From DATJLY01 sp963773665 (GTDB lineage: Bacteria > Pseudomonadota > Alphaproteobacteria > ATCC43930 > CGMCC-115725): a stretch of DNA of 64,000 nt. Below are positions 24,557 through 32,533 of the stretch, piece after piece. Under the pieces are notes generated by a model, which was not told the DNA's origin, made no database searches, and saw only the letters and a program-made list of their open reading frames with translations. Where the stretch lies: assembly GCA_963773665.1 (NCBI GenBank), contig CAVZBZ010000002.1, positions 620,001 to 684,000 of the forward strand, in the 5' to 3' direction. Positions within the stretch are counted from its first letter, which is position 1; every line of letters starts with the position of its first letter. Both the position numbers and the translations under genes were made by a program.

Positions 24557-26509
24557 CTATTCCGCGGCTTGCGTCTGCGCGACGACGCAGCACAAAGTCT
24601 CGAACAAAGTCCGCGCGCGCCCGTCCATGCGATCGACCGCGGCCTCGAATTCGCGGATATAGCGATCGTAAAGCCGCCGGCGCGCGGCCTTATCCGAAAT
24701 CCGAAAGCCGTAGAACATGGCGATCCGCGGCAGCGCCTGCAGCGTGCCGCTTACGATCGTCTCGGTGCGGGCATATTTGTCCGAGAATTCCGCGGGGAGC
24801 TTGTTGATCGCCTCGTAGACGGCAGCGAAATCGGCATCGCGCGCCGCAAGATCGCTCGCGAGCCGGCGCAGGCGCAGGAACAGCAGCGCGCATTTCTCCT
24901 GAAGCGCGCCCAAATCCGCATCGCGCAGAATTTCGCCGGGCGCGAAATGCTTGAGGCCGCGCTTCAGCGTCGCCATGAACTCGCCGAAATCGACCGGCGG
25001 GCCGGCCACGTCGAATGATTCCGGCACGCACGGGCGCGCGCCGGGAATGAGGGCCCCGTCGCTGCAATTGACGGCATTTACGCGATGCTGGCCGATCGCG
25101 CCCGCCAGCATGAGGCGGCAGGCGTCATAGACCCAGTCGGTCCGGATCAGGCCGCCGAAATTGCCTTCGAGCTCGATCGGGTGATCGCGCGCGCGGTCCT
25201 TGTCCTGCCACATGCCGAGATCGCGATAGATCGTGCCGTCGGCGTGCGCCTTGCCGCCGGCACGCGCGCCGCAATCGGTGCCGAACAGCGCCACATCGGC
25301 AAACCCCATGTGGAGCGCCGCGGCAAGGCCGAGATTGACGCAAGTCGGCGCGCAGCCCGGCAGGATGAAATAGCCGCGGCCAAATATTTCAGTCGAACTG
25401 ACAGCGTCGCGGAAGAAGAAGATCGAGTGGCCGAAGAACGGCGGAACGCGCGGATCGACCGTCGCCGAGGCGATGAGGGTGAGGCGCCGCAAATCGCCAT
25501 ACTGCGCGGTCTCGCCAATGACGTCCGAGAGCTCGGGGATGTTTTCGAGCTCGCAGTGGAAATCGGGCACGAGGCCGTTTCGCAGCAGCGGGCGCAGCGC
25601 CGTGCCGCACGAAAACAGCACCACGCGATCGCGAATGCGGTGCAGGGTCTCGAACGATTCGTCGAGCGAGGGGCCGGCGCCGACGATCACCGCCGTCTCG
25701 GGGCGGCGCAGGCGCGGCCTTCCTTCGAGCAGATGGAACGAGCGGGTGGCGAAATTCGTCACCGCGTTCTCCATCATGCGCAGCTCGTCCTCGAAGAAAC
25801 CGCGATTGACGAAGGCGAACTCGATCGCCTCGTGGAGGCGCTTCCTCGCCTCGGCGAAGGCCCAGAACGGGTAATGGGTGAAGACCCAGCTGCCATCGGC
25901 AAAGGCGATGCCATGCTTTGTCATGGCGCGCGCCACGGTCGCGGCCATGGCGCCCGGGTCGATCTCGGTGACGATGTGGATGGTGCCGCCGCGCTCCTCG
26001 AAGAGCCGCACGAGATCCGGCCAATCGACGGACTCGAACGAATGTTCGAAGAACCCCGCTATGGGCTCGACGAGGATAAGCCAGCGCGCCTGCGAGCGCC
26101 GCGCCAGCGTCTCGAGGTGATGGCCGAGCCCGAGTCCGAACACGATGAGGAAACACGGATTGCCGCTCGGATAGATCGAAACACGCTCGTTTCCGTCGGC
26201 CACGAGCTGATCGCGCAGCGCATTGGCGAGGTCGATGCACAGGGGGCTCAGGAGGCCGCTATTGTCCACCTGGTTCATGTAGAGGCGCAGCGGCTTTTCC
26301 ATGTAGGAAGCGACCTGGGCATCGGCAAAGCCGCGCGCATCGCCGCCATACATCCCGCGCCCGTCGGCCGCGATATCGACCGCCTCGCCGTCCTTCGTGA
26401 CGAGCGCAAACTGCTCGGCGCCGCCCTGGCCGAGCCGCACCGCAACATCGGGGAAGCGTTCGGCGAAGAAGGCGCGCCGCGCCGCGGCCTCGGCTTCGCT
26501 CAGGGGCAT
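24557..26509 (-). CDS. Maf-family motility-associated glycosyltransferase
   Basis: A 650-residue protein of the Maf (motility accessory factor, MptE-like) family, which transfers nonulosonic acids to flagellin. The central domain contains TAVIVGAGPSLDESF (nucleotide-sugar binding), LFSCGTALRPLL and the GFADVALFGTDCG segment. ATG 26509 overlaps the flmG-like stop by 10 bases. It is the last gene of flbT-flaF-flmG-like-maf. It lies beside nonulosonic-acid synthesis genes, consistent with flagellin glycosylation. Confidence 0.85.
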   Translation of the reverse strand: MPLSEAEAAARRAFFAERFPDVAVRLGQGGAEQFALVTKDGEAVDIAADGRGMYGGDARGFADAQVASYMEKPLRLYMNQVDNSGLLSPLCIDLANALRDQLVADGNERVSIYPSGNPCFLIVFGLGLGHHLETLARRSQARWLILVEPIAGFFEHSFESVDWPDLVRLFEERGGTIHIVTEIDPGAMAATVARAMTKHGIAFADGSWVFTHYPFWAFAEARKRLHEAIEFAFVNRGFFEDELRMMENAVTNFATRSFHLLEGRPRLRRPETAVIVGAGPSLDESFETLHRIRDRVVLFSCGTALRPLLRNGLVPDFHCELENIPELSDVIGETAQYGDLRRLTLIASATVDPRVPPFFGHSIFFFRDAVSSTEIFGRGYFILPGCAPTCVNLGLAAALHMGFADVALFGTDCGARAGGKAHADGTIYRDLGMWQDKDRARDHPIELEGNFGGLIRTDWVYDACRLMLAGAIGQHRVNAVNCSDGALIPGARPCVPESFDVAGPPVDFGEFMATLKRGLKHFAPGEILRDADLGALQEKCALLFLRLRRLASDLAARDADFAAVYEAINKLPAEFSDKYARTETIVSGTLQALPRIAMFYGFRISDKAARRRLYDRYIREFEAAVDRMDGRARTLFETLCCVVAQTQAAE

Positions 26510-28338
26510 GGCGCCTGCCGCAGCGCGCGCACGGCATGCTCTTCGATCGCGGCCGCGAAGCATGCGGCATCGCACATGGATTGCGGCACGGCGAAGGGCG
26601 AACGCTCCCGCGCGAGCGTCAGCGCGCGCCGCACATAGCCGCCTTCATTCGCTCCGATCGCGCCCGCGCCGATGGCTGCGAGGAAGGGGCCATAAGGCTC
26701 CGCCGCGCAGGTGCCGGCGAATGCGACGACCGGCACGGAGCAGGCCACGGCCTCGGCCGCCATGCGCGGCGAGGCGCCGCGGCGCGGGGCGAGCGCCACA
26801 TCGACGAGCGGGTAGAATTCCTCGAATCTTGTCGCCGCGACGAGATCGACGCGGGCGGCGATTTCGCGGCCGAAGCGCGCGACGAGCCGGTCGACCGTCC
26901 CTGCCCCGCCATCGTGCGCGCGCAGCAGAAGCCGCGCATCGGGCATCGCGTGAAGGATCGAGGTCCAGCACGACACCGTGCTGTCGTCGAGCTGCGCCAG
27001 GCTTGCATCGCTGCCGAATTGCAAGGACGCGCGCGCGCTTTGCGGCAGAAGCCGCTCCGCGGCCGGGATCGGATACCCGCCGGCGATGCCCCACTCGCCT
27101 TGGCGCTGGCCCTGGGGGCCGGCGACGATGCGCGAATCATAGATGGGAGCGCCGAGCGCAGCGGGGTTGCCGAGCCAGGAGACGCGCAGCGCCGTCGTCG
27201 TGCGCGCGAGCGCCATGAGCGTCGAAGGCGACGCAAATCCCGCGGCGTCGATCGCGACATGGACGCCGTCGTGACGGAAATAGCGGGCGATCGTCGCGGG
27301 ATCGAGCCGGCCTATATCCTGCCACACGCCGAATGCGCCGCAGAGCGCCGCATTCTCGATCCAGCTTTGCGCGCCATGCGCATAGGCGAGCGTTTTCGCG
27401 CCATGCAGCGCATGCGCGCGGGCGACGGCGGCGATCGCGGCGGCATCGCGGCCATCGCGCAGCGCCGGAACGATATAAGCGATGACGAGCGGCCCATCCG
27501 GAACGGACCACGCATGCGGCTTCGCCGATGCGGCATGCCGGCGCGCCCATTGGGCGCCGCGCGCGGCAAGACGGGAGCCGTCGTCGAGCCATATTCCGTC
27601 GGCGATGCGCATGGCGGCAATGCCCGGATCGTCGGGTGCCAGAGTTGCGGCGATTTCGTGCCAGCGGCAGGCGGCAGCCGCGTCACCGGCTGAAGCGAGA
27701 CTTTGCGCGTAGAGTGCGGCGAGCGGCGCGCTGTCCTGCGCCTCCCGCTCGACACGGCGAAGCTCGGCCACCGCATCGCACGGCCGGCCGGCGCGGTGCA
27801 GGAGTGCCGCATGGAACGCGCGGCCCTCGGCATCGTCGTCGTTGAGCGCGACATGCTGGCGCGCGCTTTCGAGCGCATCGGCAAGCTTTCCCGCCGCCAG
27901 CTCGGCTTGCGCTTTCGCCAGGAGCGGACTTTCCCTGATCGCGAGGAAGGCGCGATCGAAGGACGGAAAATCCTTCGGCACGAGCGTCGCAAGCTCGTCC
28001 GCGCTGCCGAGCGCGGTCGCGAGCTTGCCGAAATACACGCTCTCGACGAGATCGCCGCTTTGCGCATAGAGCGAGGCGAGGGTTTCGGCGACGGCGCCCG
28101 CCATCGGCGCCGCCTCGTGGCACGCGCGCGCAAGCTCGAGGGCCCAGTCGAGCCGGCCCATCTTCCATGCCGTAAGGGCGAGGACGAAGCGCGCGGCGAC
28201 CGGCGGCTCGGCCGCGGAAACGAGCGGGGACAGAAGAGCGAGCGCCTGCTCCGCATCGCCCGCGGCAAGGCGGTCCGAAGCGGCGACGACCGCGGACCCG
28301 ATCGCGATCCCGCCATCCCTCTCGCCCAAGGGCGCCAT
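26500..28338 (-). CDS. FlmG-like TPR/OGT-type flagellin glycosyltransferase
   Basis: A 612-residue two-part protein. Residues 1 to about 300 are tetratricopeptide-like helical repeats (ALALLSPLVSAAEPPVA, LAETLASLYAQSGDLVESV and similar). Residues about 330-600 resemble the O-GlcNAc-transferase (GT41) catalytic half: VAIDAAGFASPSTLMALART, then LRVSWLGNPAALGAPIYD and TVSCWTSILHAMPDARLLLR. This architecture matches Caulobacter FlmG, which glycosylates flagellins with pseudaminic acid. It lies 8 bases after flaF and overlaps maf. Two different flagellin glycosyltransferases side by side is unusual. Confidence 0.75.
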   Translation of the reverse strand: MAPLGERDGGIAIGSAVVAASDRLAAGDAEQALALLSPLVSAAEPPVAARFVLALTAWKMGRLDWALELARACHEAAPMAGAVAETLASLYAQSGDLVESVYFGKLATALGSADELATLVPKDFPSFDRAFLAIRESPLLAKAQAELAAGKLADALESARQHVALNDDDAEGRAFHAALLHRAGRPCDAVAELRRVEREAQDSAPLAALYAQSLASAGDAAAACRWHEIAATLAPDDPGIAAMRIADGIWLDDGSRLAARGAQWARRHAASAKPHAWSVPDGPLVIAYIVPALRDGRDAAAIAAVARAHALHGAKTLAYAHGAQSWIENAALCGAFGVWQDIGRLDPATIARYFRHDGVHVAIDAAGFASPSTLMALARTTTALRVSWLGNPAALGAPIYDSRIVAGPQGQRQGEWGIAGGYPIPAAERLLPQSARASLQFGSDASLAQLDDSTVSCWTSILHAMPDARLLLRAHDGGAGTVDRLVARFGREIAARVDLVAATRFEEFYPLVDVALAPRRGASPRMAAEAVACSVPVVAFAGTCAAEPYGPFLAAIGAGAIGANEGGYVRRALTLARERSPFAVPQSMCDAACFAAAIEEHAVRALRQAPCP

Positions 28339-28346
28339 GAGCTGCG

Positions 28347-28754
28347 TCAGATCGTCTCGGCGAGCGCGGCCGGCGCCGCGGGCGCGGGCGCGGGCGTCGT
28401 GCGCTGCCCGTCGAGCAGGCCTTCGCTGATCTGCCGGTTGATGTTCACGAGCACATCGATCTTCGCCGGGTCGCCGTCGATGAGGAGAGCGGCGGTGTGG
28501 CGGTCGATGAAGTTCGCGAGCCCAAGAAGATTGCTGCGCGTCTCGGCCGGCATCTGGCAATCCGGATCGAGCAGACCCGCCTGAAAGATCGTCCAGAGCC
28601 GCCAGTTCTTGCGCAGCGCCGTGCGCCGATCGCCGAGCGGCGCATCCTTCGAGCGATGCAGCTCGCGCGCCATTTCGATGAGCGCCCAGGCTTCCGTTCG
28701 CGCGGGATTACCCGACTCCGGCATCCTCTGATACTGCTTGGCCGCAAGGTTCAT
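28347..28754 (-). CDS. flaF: flagellin synthesis regulator FlaF
   Basis: A 135-residue protein starting MNLAAKQYQRMPESGNPART, the FlaF pattern of a short helix then a Pro/Arg-Thr-Glu segment, followed by LRKNWRLWTIFQAGLL and ANFIDRHTAALL. FlaF is needed for flagellin export and translation in alphaproteobacteria and acts against FlbT. Its start lies 47 bases inside the flbT coding region. The C-terminal tail is Ala/Pro-rich and probably disordered. Confidence 0.9.
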   Translation of the reverse strand: MNLAAKQYQRMPESGNPARTEAWALIEMARELHRSKDAPLGDRRTALRKNWRLWTIFQAGLLDPDCQMPAETRSNLLGLANFIDRHTAALLIDGDPAKIDVLVNINRQISEGLLDGQRTTPAPAPAAPAALAETI

Positions 28755-29130
28755 TGAGGATCTCCTGCTCTCGGGCGATGAGCTGTTTTGCGGATTTGAG
28801 CGCGCGGTACCAGTCGCGCGCCTCGACCAGTTCGATGATCTGCTGCGCGAGCGCCGTGGCGCTCGGCGCGGCGGCGGCAAACTCTGTGATAAACTTATAA
28901 ATTATGGGTAAAAGCACCGATTCCTTGCCCGGGAAAAGGTATTCGCATTGGATCGCGAAATAGATGCGGCGCGCCGGCGTCGAGGCCTGCTCCTCGGTCA
29001 GGATGTCCTTCTCGCGAAGGAGGGCCGCATTGTTGTGGACGAGCAATTTTGCGGCCTGGCCCGAATTTTCCACGACGACGCCGTTGACGATCAGGCGTTC
29101 CTTGGGCCGGAGATTGATGGTGAGCGGCAT
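28708..29130 (-). CDS. flbT: flagellin translation regulator FlbT
   Basis: A 140-residue protein with the FlbT core: LTINLRPKERLIVNGVVVEN, DILTEEQASTPARRIYFAIQ and a C-terminal helix (VEARDWYRALKSAKQLIARE). FlbT binds flagellin mRNA leaders and limits flagellin translation until the hook is complete, as shown in Caulobacter. It is first in flbT-flaF-flmG-like-maf. A CtrA-like box is 48-62 bases upstream. Confidence 0.92.
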   Translation of the reverse strand: MPLTINLRPKERLIVNGVVVENSGQAAKLLVHNNAALLREKDILTEEQASTPARRIYFAIQCEYLFPGKESVLLPIIYKFITEFAAAAPSATALAQQIIELVEARDWYRALKSAKQLIAREQEILNEPCGQAVSEDAGVG

Positions 29131-29177
29131 TCTACTGCTCTCCCGTCTTGGGTGCGGCTTTAACTACGACGCCGGGG

Positions 29178-29192
29178 TTAGCATGGGCTTAA
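29178..29192 (-). promoter_or_regulatory. CtrA-like box upstream of flbT
   Basis: TTAG-CATGGGC-TTAA, one mismatch from TTAA-N7-TTAA, in the gap between the flagellin gene and flbT, 48 bases from the flbT start. Confidence 0.42.
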
Positions 29193-29201
29193 CGCGGGTA
29201 A

Positions 29202-29223
29202 CGGGCGGCCGCGAGGCCGCCCG
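29202..29223 (-). terminator. hairpin after the flagellin gene
   Basis: A nine-base stem (CGGGCGGCC with GGCCGCCCG) and four-base loop, 16 bases past the flagellin stop. No T-run is visible, so it may act as an mRNA 3' stabiliser or rho-dependent end. Confidence 0.55.
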
Positions 29224-29238
29224 CCATACCCGTACCAA

Positions 29239-30099
29239 TCAGTGGAACAGACGCAACACCGCCTGCTCGGACTGCGTGGCGATCGACAGAGACTGAATGG
29301 CGAGCTGTTGCCTCGTCTGCAAGGTGACGAGGTTGGTGCTCTCCTGGTTCACGTCGGCGACCGTCAGCTTGCTCGAGCCGCCCTGGAGCGTGGTGATGTA
29401 CTGCTCCGTGAACGACAACCGGGTCTGCAGGAACGACACGTTCGAGCCGAGGGTCTGCGCCGCCGCCTGGAACTTGGAGATCGAGTTGCCGAGGGCGGTG
29501 TAGACGCTGTCGAACTTCGAGGTGAGGCTGCTGACCGCGGAGAAGCCCTTCGACCCCGTGAACTTGGTGACCAGTTTGGTCGCCAACACGCCCGCGGAGA
29601 TCGACTTGCTGACCAGCAGGTTCTGACCCTTGACCGAAAGGGTCGAGGCCGAGCTTTGGCTGAACTGCAGCTTCAGGACCGACCCCGTGGAATTGATGAG
29701 GTTGAGGCCCTGGTAGCTCGTGTCGTTAAGGAGCTGATTGAGCTGCTGGGCGAGAGTGGTGAACTGCGTCGCCGCTGCCGCCCGCTCCGCCGCGGTCTCG
29801 GTCTTTGCCGATTGCGCGATACCTTGCATCTGCTGCAGGATCGAGATCGCGCTGGTGATGCCCTGGCTCGCCGTAGTGACCGAGGACACGCCCTGGTCGA
29901 TGGCATCCTTGCGGGTCGAGAGATCGTTCGCGCGATCGGTGAGCGACTGACTCTCGAAGTACTTCACCGCGTCGTCGATCGCGCTCGATACCTTGAGGCC
30001 GGTGGCGAGGGCGTTCTGCGTGGTGCCGAGCTGGGTGTTGATGTTCTGCAACGCGAGCAGGTTTTGCTGGGTCGCATTACCGAGAACGATATTACTCAT
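29239..30099 (-). CDS. flagellin
   Basis: A 286-residue flagellin, the only one in the window. The N-terminal D0/D1 region reads NIVLGNATQQNLLALQNIN, then LATGLKVSSAIDDAVKYFES; the C-terminal helix reads LVTLQTRQQLAIQSLSIA. The variable centre is short and rich in Ser, Thr and Lys, which suits O-linked glycosylation by the adjacent Maf and FlmG-like enzymes. No cysteine is present. A sigma-54 promoter is 60 bases upstream of the ATG, with an array of palindromes behind it. Confidence 0.96.
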   Translation of the reverse strand: MSNIVLGNATQQNLLALQNINTQLGTTQNALATGLKVSSAIDDAVKYFESQSLTDRANDLSTRKDAIDQGVSSVTTASQGITSAISILQQMQGIAQSAKTETAAERAAAATQFTTLAQQLNQLLNDTSYQGLNLINSTGSVLKLQFSQSSASTLSVKGQNLLVSKSISAGVLATKLVTKFTGSKGFSAVSSLTSKFDSVYTALGNSISKFQAAAQTLGSNVSFLQTRLSFTEQYITTLQGGSSKLTVADVNQESTNLVTLQTRQQLAIQSLSIATQSEQAVLRLFH

Positions 30100-30158
30100 G
30101 ACTGTGGCTTCCTTCTAGGGATGACGAATGGGCCGCTTCGCGGTCCAAGACCTGAGGA

Positions 30159-30174
30159 AGCAAGCGCCGTGCCG
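30159..30174 (-). promoter_or_regulatory. sigma-54 promoter of the flagellin gene
   Basis: On the minus strand CGGCACG-GCGC-TTGCT has GG and GC exactly 10 bases apart. Transcription would begin near 30148, giving a leader of about 49 bases, long enough for FlbT control. Confidence 0.82.
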
Positions 30175-30258
30175 GGTGAAAGCGGCCAGCCCCTTCGACG
30201 AAAACCCGCGCAAATACGGCAAAATTTTCTCATAGCGCCGGACGCGGAATGTCCTCGC

Positions 30259-30372
30259 GGCAGGAATTGCCCGGCGCAACTTGCCGTGCCCGGCAAAGCT
30301 TGCCGCCCCAGCCGCGCATCGGGTCCGGGCGTTGCGGCAAAGATTGCCCGCGCCAGCCCGGCACGGATTGCC
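30259..30372. promoter_or_regulatory. array of five FlbD-type palindromes between divergent sigma-54 promoters
   Basis: Five 13-bp palindromes of the form GGCAA-N3-TTGCC start at 30259 (GGCAGGAATTGCC), 30273 (GGCGCAACTTGCC), 30292 (GGCAAAGCTTGCC), 30336 (GGCAAAGATTGCC) and 30360 (GGCACGGATTGCC). A half-site (GGCAAAATTTTCT) lies at 30218. The array is about 85 bp behind the flagellin -24 element and 66 bp behind the fliK -24 element, so it can serve both as an enhancer. FlbD is the likely binder by analogy with Caulobacter ftr sites. This stretch holds no gene. Confidence 0.68.
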
Positions 30373-30437
30373 GCCGCGGTTTCCCGCATGCCGACGCGAT
30401 CGTTGCATGTTCAATGACTTAGCGCCGTGCATCGCGG

Positions 30438-30453
30438 TGGCACACCGCTTGCT
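30438..30453 (+). promoter_or_regulatory. sigma-54 promoter of fliK-flgD-flgE
   Basis: TGGCACA-CCGC-TTGCT, almost identical to the sigma-54 consensus, with GG and GC 10 bases apart. Transcription would start near 30464, only about four bases before the ATG at 30468. Confidence 0.84.
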
Positions 30454-30467
30454 GAGTGGGCCGCGAC

Positions 30468-31786
30468 ATGACCCCACGACCCGTCGCCACGGCTCCCAAG
30501 GACATCGCGCCGCAGCGCCCGCCCGCGGCAGCGCCCGCGGTCAACTCGATCGACTTCTCGCGGCTGCTCGACGGCGGATTCATTCCCTTGCGCCAAGCCG
30601 GCAACAGCAACTCGGCGCCGCAAGCGCCGGCGCCGCAAGCCGACCAGGTGAAAAAGAAGAACGCCGACGCAAATCCCGATCCATCGACCGCGAACCTCGC
30701 GGCCGCCTCTCCTGTTCCGGTTCAGCAACCGCCGGCGAGTACGGCGGGCTCGACCCAGGCGGCAACGCAAACGCTCGCCGCATCAACGATCGCGCCGGCA
30801 GCTTCCCTGCCCAATGCAACGCTGCCGCTCGTTCCGCCGGCGGCTGCGCCGACAGCGCCGGCCAGCGGCAGTTCCGACACGAGCGCCACCGCGAGCCAGG
30901 GCGCGCAGACCGCGCCCGGCGCGGCCGAGCTCGAGGCGCGGATCGTCGCCGGCGCGCCGACCTATCTGTCGCAGCCGAACGCGATGCTCGCCGGACTGTG
31001 GCATCACGCCGGCGCGGCGCAGCCGAACGGCGCGGCGCAGAACAGCGATACGTCCTCCGGCAACACGACAGACTGCGGACCCCGCCGCCCCCGCCGCCGC
31101 GTCCCCCGACGCGCCCGCCGTGCCGCCGAAACTGTCGGCCCTGCCGAATACCGCGGATCAAGGCGCGCACGGCACGAGCGGCGGCGACGCGAGCCTGAAT
31201 GCCGCCGACGGCATTCCCGGGCAGGCGATCGCCACGCCCGTCACCTCCGATCCGACGGCGGCCGCAGTCCCGGCGCCGAGCGTCGGCGGCCATCAGACCC
31301 TCGCCGCTGCAGCGCCGACGCTTTCGACCGGCGCCGCGCCGACGGCGCTGCCGACGCCCATGCACGTCCTTCCCGCGGCCGAACAGGTTGCTCTCAGCCT
31401 GCGCCAGGCGGCGCAGAGCGGCACGGACCGCATCGAGATCCAGCTCAAGCCCGCGAGCCTCGGCGCCATTGCCGTGAAGCTCGACGTGACGCACGACGGG
31501 CACATCACCGCGGTCATATCGGCCGACCGCTCCGACACGCTCAATCTCCTGCAAGCAGGATTCGTCGGGGCTGCAGCAGGCGCTGCGCGACGCCGGGCTC
31601 AAGGCCGACAACGGCAGCCTCAGCTTCAACCTGCGCGGCGGCGATCCGCAATCCTATTCGCAGAACCCGGCGCCGAGCGCTGCGTCCCTGCGCTATGGCG
31701 ACGCGGCATCCGCGCCGTCTTCGAGCCAGCCGGCCACGCAACCTTATCTCCGCCGCCACGACGGCACACTCGACATCGAGGTCTAG
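30468..31786 (+). CDS. fliK: hook-length control protein FliK (two apparent +1 frameshifts)
   Basis: A Pro/Ala/Thr-rich ruler region of about 270 residues is followed by the conserved FliK C-terminal domain: LRQAAQSGTDRIEIQLKPA, then LGAIAVKLDVTHDGHITAV and ALRDAGLKADNGSLSFNLRG. FliK measures the hook and triggers the export switch. Extra bases near 31072 and 31567 split it into three frames; removing them gives 438 residues and a continuous C-terminal domain. The start is uncertain because the promoter predicts a leader of only a few bases. flgD follows five bases later. Confidence 0.87.
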
Positions 31787-31791
31787 GCACC

Positions 31792-32508
31792 ATGACCGTC
31801 ACCAGCACGCAAAGCGCTGCCGCCGCTCTTCCCGCGATCAGCACCAGCCCGGCCGCATCGAGCGGCAGCACCAGCACCGGCAACGCCGTTCTGAGCTTCA
31901 CCCAGAACTTCAACACCTTCCTAACCCTGCTGACGACGCAGCTCAAGAACCAGGACCCGCTGTCGCCGATGGATACCAATACCTTCACGCAGCAACTGGT
32001 GTCGTTCAGCGAGGTCGAGCAGCAGATCAACACGAACAACAATCTCCAGTCGCTCATCCAGCTTCAGACCGCGGGCGAGACGATCTCGGCCCTGCCGCTG
32101 GTGGGCCAGCAGATCGAATACAACAGCGCGACCGCGCCCCTGCAGAACGGAACGGCGAACTATTCCTACACGCTCCCCAGTGCTTCAACGCAAACCGCGC
32201 TCGTCGTCACCGATTCGAACGGCAACGTCATCTACAACACGGCGGGCGCGACGACCGCCGGCCAGCACAGTTTCACCTGGAACGGCACCAACAATGCCGG
32301 CCAGCAGATGCCGGACGGCGGCGCCTACACGCTCGAAGTCGTCGCGACCGGCGCCAACAACAGCCAGATCCAGGCGACGGTGCAATCGGCCGGCACGGTC
32401 AGCTCGGTCGCCGTGAACAACGGCACCGCCACCTTCGATGTCGGCGGCATATCCGTGCCGATGAGCGAGCTCGTCACCGTCAATTCGAACACTTCGACCG
32501 GCAACTAA
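31792..32508 (+). CDS. flgD: hook cap protein FlgD
   Basis: A 238-residue hook-scaffold protein. The N-terminal motif NFNTFLTLLTTQLKNQDPLSP with DTNTFTQQLVSFSEVEQQIN is diagnostic. The C-terminal half holds the FlgD Ig-like and tudor-like domains (SFTWNGTNNAGQQMPDGGAY). FlgD caps the growing hook and is shed when FlgK arrives. It sits between fliK and flgE under the sigma-54 promoter at 30438. Confidence 0.95.
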   Translation: MTVTSTQSAAAALPAISTSPAASSGSTSTGNAVLSFTQNFNTFLTLLTTQLKNQDPLSPMDTNTFTQQLVSFSEVEQQINTNNNLQSLIQLQTAGETISALPLVGQQIEYNSATAPLQNGTANYSYTLPSASTQTALVVTDSNGNVIYNTAGATTAGQHSFTWNGTNNAGQQMPDGGAYTLEVVATGANNSQIQATVQSAGTVSSVAVNNGTATFDVGGISVPMSELVTVNSNTSTGN

Positions 32509-32533
32509 GCCCTTTCGATCAGGAGATACTCCC

